From the NCBI GenBank assembly GCA_900184925.1, contig FXYJ02000005.1:1-64000 (forward strand): DNA of 64,000 bases, written 5' to 3'. The first letter of the stretch is position 1; each line of letters starts with the position of its first letter. A program made the position numbers and the translations under genes. This DNA comes from Ruminococcaceae bacterium HV4-5-B5C (GTDB taxonomy: Bacteria > Bacillota > Clostridia > Oscillospirales > Acutalibacteraceae). Positions 61,029 to 64,000 of this stretch are shown here, in pieces. A model generated the notes under the pieces. It was not told the origin of the DNA. It was given only the letters and a program-made list of their open reading frames with translations, and did no database searches.

Positions 61029-61056
61029 ATTATAGCCGCCATATTGAGAAAGTAAA
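61029..61056 (-). promoter_or_regulatory. Candidate promoter of the lexA-polymerase cassette
   Basis: On the minus strand TTTACT (61056-61051), a 16-bp spacer, TATAAT (61034-61029), just upstream of the palindrome. Confidence 0.55.
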
Positions 61057-61080
61057 GAGGAAATTTTAGGTGAACATAAA

Positions 61081-61112
61081 AATATGTCGGACAAGAAAAT
61101 GTCCGACATATT
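61081..61112 (-). terminator. Terminator after the membrane-protein cluster
   Basis: AATATGTCGGAC / GTCCGACATATT perfect 12-bp stem, followed on the minus strand by TTTTTATG. It ends the minus-strand cluster that runs from the window end. Confidence 0.85.
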
Positions 61113-61209
61113 TAATAAACATTATGCGAAGCTAAGACGGTAGGGGAGACGGCAGCGGTTAAACATAATGCGAAGCTGATTTGCTTTAATGTCCTACCCA
61201 CATGTGTTT

Positions 61210-62121
61210 TTACTGGTTGTGAATATAGGAGTACGCAGGCACGTGTATGCTTTTGAAAAGTTTGATATCAAAATAGAGTGCAAACAGCGCAAGAAGAACA
61301 AAGCTCGCAACTTTTGTCACAATTGCACCAATTGGCAATTCAATTCCAGCGGTGATCTGAAATATGGTTTGAATAGGAAGCATAATACCTATTATCGTAC
61401 ACACAGTCAGCAATATTGCAAGCAAAATATATCCAGTTCCATTTTGCTTTTTCAACATGAATAGGCAGATCAATGCGGTCGGGCCTACTATTCCCATATC
61501 CAGTACATAGGTGATTTGGGTGGTATATACTTCGATCATCTGTAAAGATCGGTGCCAAACTAATGAGGTGATGATATCAGGGAGCCATGCCACGATTAAA
61601 GCCACACCAGTGAAAATAAGAAAAATGTTAATCCCTTTTCGCGGAAGCTTCCCGATCACGTTTTTGGTAAGTAGGGAAAGATTTGTGTCTGTAAAAGCCA
61701 GAATAAGTCCGAAAAAGCTCAGGGAAAACAGGGCAATATAGATCAGGTGCAGAAAATTGTAGGTTATCCCAAATGCGATGCTGGCCGAATAATAGGTGAA
61801 TAGTGCAATGACAGAGGTTAGAAACAGCTTGCTTTTCAGCGACCTTTTCTTTCTATCGAGTACAAGCGCCAAAATAAGCAGCGGAATAGCAATGAAGAGA
61901 ATCGTAAAATCAGTGCCCCTGAATATCGCTGCCATGAAATACGAGTCGTGTTCGTAGAGACCATTTCCACAAATCTTCACTGCATCACCATACTGATTTT
62001 TTATGGTATATACTTTCCCACCCGTTTTGTAAAACAGTCCGGTTAAAGTCGTCACGAGGCTCAGAATGGCAATCAGCATGGTAGTAATATGCAGATGATT
62101 CATGGCTTTGTTTGTTTTCAT
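61210..62121 (-). CDS. Multi-pass membrane protein, unknown function
   Basis: A 303-aa protein with about eight hydrophobic segments and no recognisable catalytic motif. After the first segment comes an outward loop with VKICGNGLYEHDSYFMAA. The same layout, with LYGKGIYK, occurs in the frameshifted small gene at 63489-63769, suggesting the two are paralogues at their N-termini. It overlaps the next gene by one base and is transcribed with it. A role in transport or membrane stress is possible but not shown. Confidence 0.7.
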   Translation of the reverse strand: MKTNKAMNHLHITTMLIAILSLVTTLTGLFYKTGGKVYTIKNQYGDAVKICGNGLYEHDSYFMAAIFRGTDFTILFIAIPLLILALVLDRKKRSLKSKLFLTSVIALFTYYSASIAFGITYNFLHLIYIALFSLSFFGLILAFTDTNLSLLTKNVIGKLPRKGINIFLIFTGVALIVAWLPDIITSLVWHRSLQMIEVYTTQITYVLDMGIVGPTALICLFMLKKQNGTGYILLAILLTVCTIIGIMLPIQTIFQITAGIELPIGAIVTKVASFVLLALFALYFDIKLFKSIHVPAYSYIHNQ

Positions 62122-62942
62122 TAGATAACCTCTGTTTTCAAATGCTGCTTTTCTTTCAGCACCTCACTGCTTACAAAAACACCAAGCGCAGCAAAGACAA
62201 GATCAGAAATCACCCGCACAATTAAATCAGCCGAGACTTCATAAACCGTCAGCATAAACAAGTGATTCATGATCCAATTTGGCCCGTAAATTACAAGAAT
62301 AAAATACAATGACCGTGAAAGAACCGATTTTCCCTTGACCCCTGGTTGCAGCATCCAATAAATGACCCCAACCCAAAGCCCCATGCAGAGCGTCCACACG
62401 AAGGTGCCGAGCGGTTCGCTGCGGTAGGCAGAGTTTATATGCAAAAATGCGTAGCTGAAATAGCGCCCGGCCAGATAGAAAAAGGCCACAATTAAGATTG
62501 ACAGACCGTGCGTTCTTTTTTCCTGAGTGGTATCTCTGTGGGCGGTGAAGATTCCAAGTAAAATTCCCATAAGGAGAATTGGGAAGAAATCACTTAAGCC
62601 TGTAAGGAATTCATTGATCACTTTTGTGTGAAGAAGAAGCGAACACTCAAACATTCCAATCTGGTACATTGCTCCAAAAGAAAGGCCATATAAAAAGCCT
62701 TTTTGCCACTCTTTCCCGGGGAGCCTTGCTTCAATCAATAAGAAAATTCCCGCAAACAGACTGAAAGCCAGCAACTCCCATACGAGAACTGCGGGCACGA
62801 ACAGCCCATGTGATCGGAAGTAACTTGGTGCTCCCGGCGCCAGATCCGTTTTTTGGAGCGCGTGAATGGCAATATCCATGGCACCGCAGAAAACTACGAT
62901 AAGCAGAGTTTTCCACCATACGCCTTTTCTGTTTTGCTCCAT
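62121..62942 (-). CDS. Multi-pass membrane protein, unknown function
   Basis: A 273-aa protein with about seven hydrophobic segments; charged residues concentrate in loops (HRDTTQEKRTHG; a C-terminal EVLKEKQHLKTEVI). No family is recognised. It shares a stop/start base with the downstream membrane-protein gene, so the two are translated together. GGAAGGTG precedes the ATG. Confidence 0.7.
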   Translation of the reverse strand: MEQNRKGVWWKTLLIVVFCGAMDIAIHALQKTDLAPGAPSYFRSHGLFVPAVLVWELLAFSLFAGIFLLIEARLPGKEWQKGFLYGLSFGAMYQIGMFECSLLLHTKVINEFLTGLSDFFPILLMGILLGIFTAHRDTTQEKRTHGLSILIVAFFYLAGRYFSYAFLHINSAYRSEPLGTFVWTLCMGLWVGVIYWMLQPGVKGKSVLSRSLYFILVIYGPNWIMNHLFMLTVYEVSADLIVRVISDLVFAALGVFVSSEVLKEKQHLKTEVI

Positions 62943-62982
62943 GATAAAAACACCTTCCGTTTTCAGTTAAAAATAGACACCG

Positions 62983-63465
62983 CTATTTCGCAGAAAGAGC
63001 TTTCACAAACAGAGAAATACGCTTGTCATAATATTCGTAGGTACTTATGGCATCGCCTTTGATCTTTTTCATGATCAGCCTGTCAAAGAACCGCATTTTT
63101 TCAAATGTGAATGCGTAGCCGAGCACTTCTTTCGCGGCAGCATGAGCAAGCAGATCCGCTGGAAAGGCTCCTTGCAGTTCCTTGTCACGATCTTCCTGCT
63201 TGGGCGTTCCGGCACAGAGAAACAGGCCGACATTTTTTGAGAGCAGTTGTTTTAAGTTTGCGCTTATAAATGAAGTCAGTTCTTTCTGAACTTTCCCAAT
63301 GTAAATCGAGCCGCCGAGAATAACCGTGTCAAACGAATCAAGCGGCGGCACTTTTTCTGTCATCATATTTACGAGCGTACAATCGCTCTCAAGTCCTTTA
63401 TGTATGCGTTTTGCCACTTCTGTCGCGCTGCCATAGCGAGTGGTGTAAATAATAATACTCTTCAT
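62983..63465 (-). CDS. Flavodoxin-like protein
   Basis: A 160-aa flavodoxin-fold protein. The FMN phosphate loop is YTTRYGSATEVAKRIHKGL at the N-terminus; VILGGSIYIGKVQKELTSF and LFLCAGTP are the isoalloxazine-contacting loops. Its pattern resembles HemG/FldA-like short-chain flavodoxin-domain proteins often paired with a TetR regulator. AAAGGAG precedes the ATG at 63465, at a somewhat long spacing. Confidence 0.88.
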   Translation of the reverse strand: MKSIIIYTTRYGSATEVAKRIHKGLESDCTLVNMMTEKVPPLDSFDTVILGGSIYIGKVQKELTSFISANLKQLLSKNVGLFLCAGTPKQEDRDKELQGAFPADLLAHAAAKEVLGYAFTFEKMRFFDRLIMKKIKGDAISTYEYYDKRISLFVKALSAK

Positions 63466-63488
63466 AAAAAAATTGTCTCCTTTCAGTC

Positions 63489-63769
63489 TCACAATCCTGC
63501 GGTTTGGGGTGACTTTTCCGGTTCCCTTATCTTTTTCATAAAGACAAATACGCCGATTAAAACCAATATATTAGCTACAGGGAAAACTACAGTCTCGGCA
63601 ATTGACATTTGTAGATGCCCTTGCCGTAGAGATGGATTGTTTCGCCGGGAAGGGACAAAAAAGTGTTTGCTCCTGAACCTCCTGTTGATAGAATACCGAT
63701 TATTCCTGCAAGCAGAGATAGACTCACAATGAAAATGACAAGTATGCCGACGCTTTTTCGGCATTTCAT
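63489..63769 (-). pseudogene. Frameshifted small membrane protein
   Basis: The frame starting at the ATG at 63769 (GGAGGA ahead) encodes a membrane segment then GETIHLYGKGIYK, and runs into an early stop at 63587-63589. The neighbouring frame from about 63611 continues MSIAETVVFPVANILVLIGV then a charged tail, ending at 63489. Joined by one base they give a 92-residue protein with two membrane segments, like the start of the larger protein at 61210-62121. A sequencing error, a true mutation or a programmed shift cannot be told apart here. Confidence 0.6.
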
Positions 63770-64000
63770 TTCCTATCCTCCCGATTCTGTTCAGCCAGAC
63801 TTTTCATCGCATGTAAAACAAAATCTGCCGTATGGTTGATCAGCCGCTGCTTCTGCGCTTCGTCGACATGCTCGACGATCAGCCGTAAGGCAAGCCCAAA
63901 AGCGGCGGACCAGATGATTTGAGCCGTTAATTCCACCTGCGTATCGTCTATCTCGGAAAAGCCCGGAAATTCCCGCAGAGTTTTGCACAGCAGTGCAATT
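63766..64000 (-). CDS. TetR-family regulator, C-terminal part (cut by the window end)
   Basis: Only the last 77 residues are inside the window (for example TLREFPGFSEIDDTQVELTA then IIWSAAFGLALRLIVEHV). The pattern is that of a TetR/AcrR C-terminal domain. Its stop codon overlaps the ATG of the next small membrane gene (ATGA). It probably heads and controls the cluster of flavodoxin and membrane proteins. The DNA-binding part is beyond the window. Confidence 0.7.
   Translation of the reverse strand, partial: IALLCKTLREFPGFSEIDDTQVELTAQIIWSAAFGLALRLIVEHVDEAQKQRLINHTADFVLHAMKSLAEQNREDRK

Noticed and set aside
61120..61190. Repeat ATTATGCGAAGCT / ATAATGCGAAGCT as an attachment site or CRISPR-like repeat
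   Set aside because: Only two imperfect copies about 45 nt apart, with no cas genes, integrase or further copies.
63791..63988. 65-codon minus-strand ORF at the window end
   Set aside because: A different frame of the same bases gives a convincing TetR C-terminal domain that runs off the window end.

Overview
The window reads as chromosomal DNA of a Gram-positive anaerobe of the Clostridia, most likely an Oscillospiraceae/Ruminococcaceae-type bacterium (inference). The signs are strong AGGAGG-type ribosome binding sites, consensus sigma-A promoters with 17-bp spacers, lipoprotein-type binding proteins, YesM/YesN sensor pairs, split transketolase, an AmmeMemoRadiSam locus and moderate GC (about 50% by eye) with many long antisense shadow frames. 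From about 57.4 kb the sequence becomes visibly AT-richer and looks like an accessory island behind a tRNA pair.

Layout. 1-0.5 kb: end of an rRNA operon (23S 3' end, 5S, tRNA-Asn, terminators). 0.5-6.1 kb: DeoR regulator, a large membrane-anchored alpha/beta hydrolase, and an old-yellow-enzyme/FeS/flavin reductase. 6.1-12.6 kb: the most striking region. Two tandem promoter/leader-peptide/terminator cassettes lie in front of a methionine importer (metNIQ), which is followed by a CjaA-like cysteine importer. Both leader peptides are packed with Met and Cys codons and share a tail whose bases can pair with the terminator. This looks like ribosome-mediated attenuation sensing Met/Cys supply. 12.6-19.6 kb: acetyltransferases, oleate hydratase with its TetR regulator, a small membrane methyltransferase, a Rieske oxygenase and an AraC regulator. 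19.8-27.2 kb: hexuronate catabolism (uxaC, uxuA, mannonate oxidoreductase), a GH2 glycosidase and a berberine-bridge-type flavin oxidase. 27.3-29.2 kb: TetR plus a membrane-anchored nitroreductase-like protein.

29.4-44.6 kb: a plant-glycan/glycoside locus with a YesM/YesN-type two-component system, a CUT1-type sugar ABC importer without its own ATPase, an esterase, GH78 alpha-L-rhamnosidase, GH3 and GH39 enzymes. 44.7-52.2 kb: a LacI-family regulator divergent from a tightly coupled five-gene operon: FucI-like isomerase, split transketolase, FGGY kinase and an apiosidase-like glycosidase. The set matches the logic of the D-apiose (isomerase, kinase, transketolase) pathway. 52.3-57 kb: a nitroreductase, a decayed IS200/IS605 element, an AmmeMemoRadiSam pair (Memo-AMMECR1 fusion plus radical SAM enzyme) and an AI-2E family permease.

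57.1-64 kb: tRNA-Thr and tRNA-Tyr, then a non-coding/decayed stretch, a J-domain gene that may be frameshifted from its membrane tail, an SOS-like cassette (LexA-type repressor, Y-family polymerase, small unknown protein) with a GGTACAnTGTACC palindrome at its promoter, and a TetR-headed cluster of flavodoxin and multi-pass membrane proteins, one of them frameshifted. No CRISPR array, integrase or intact transposase was seen.
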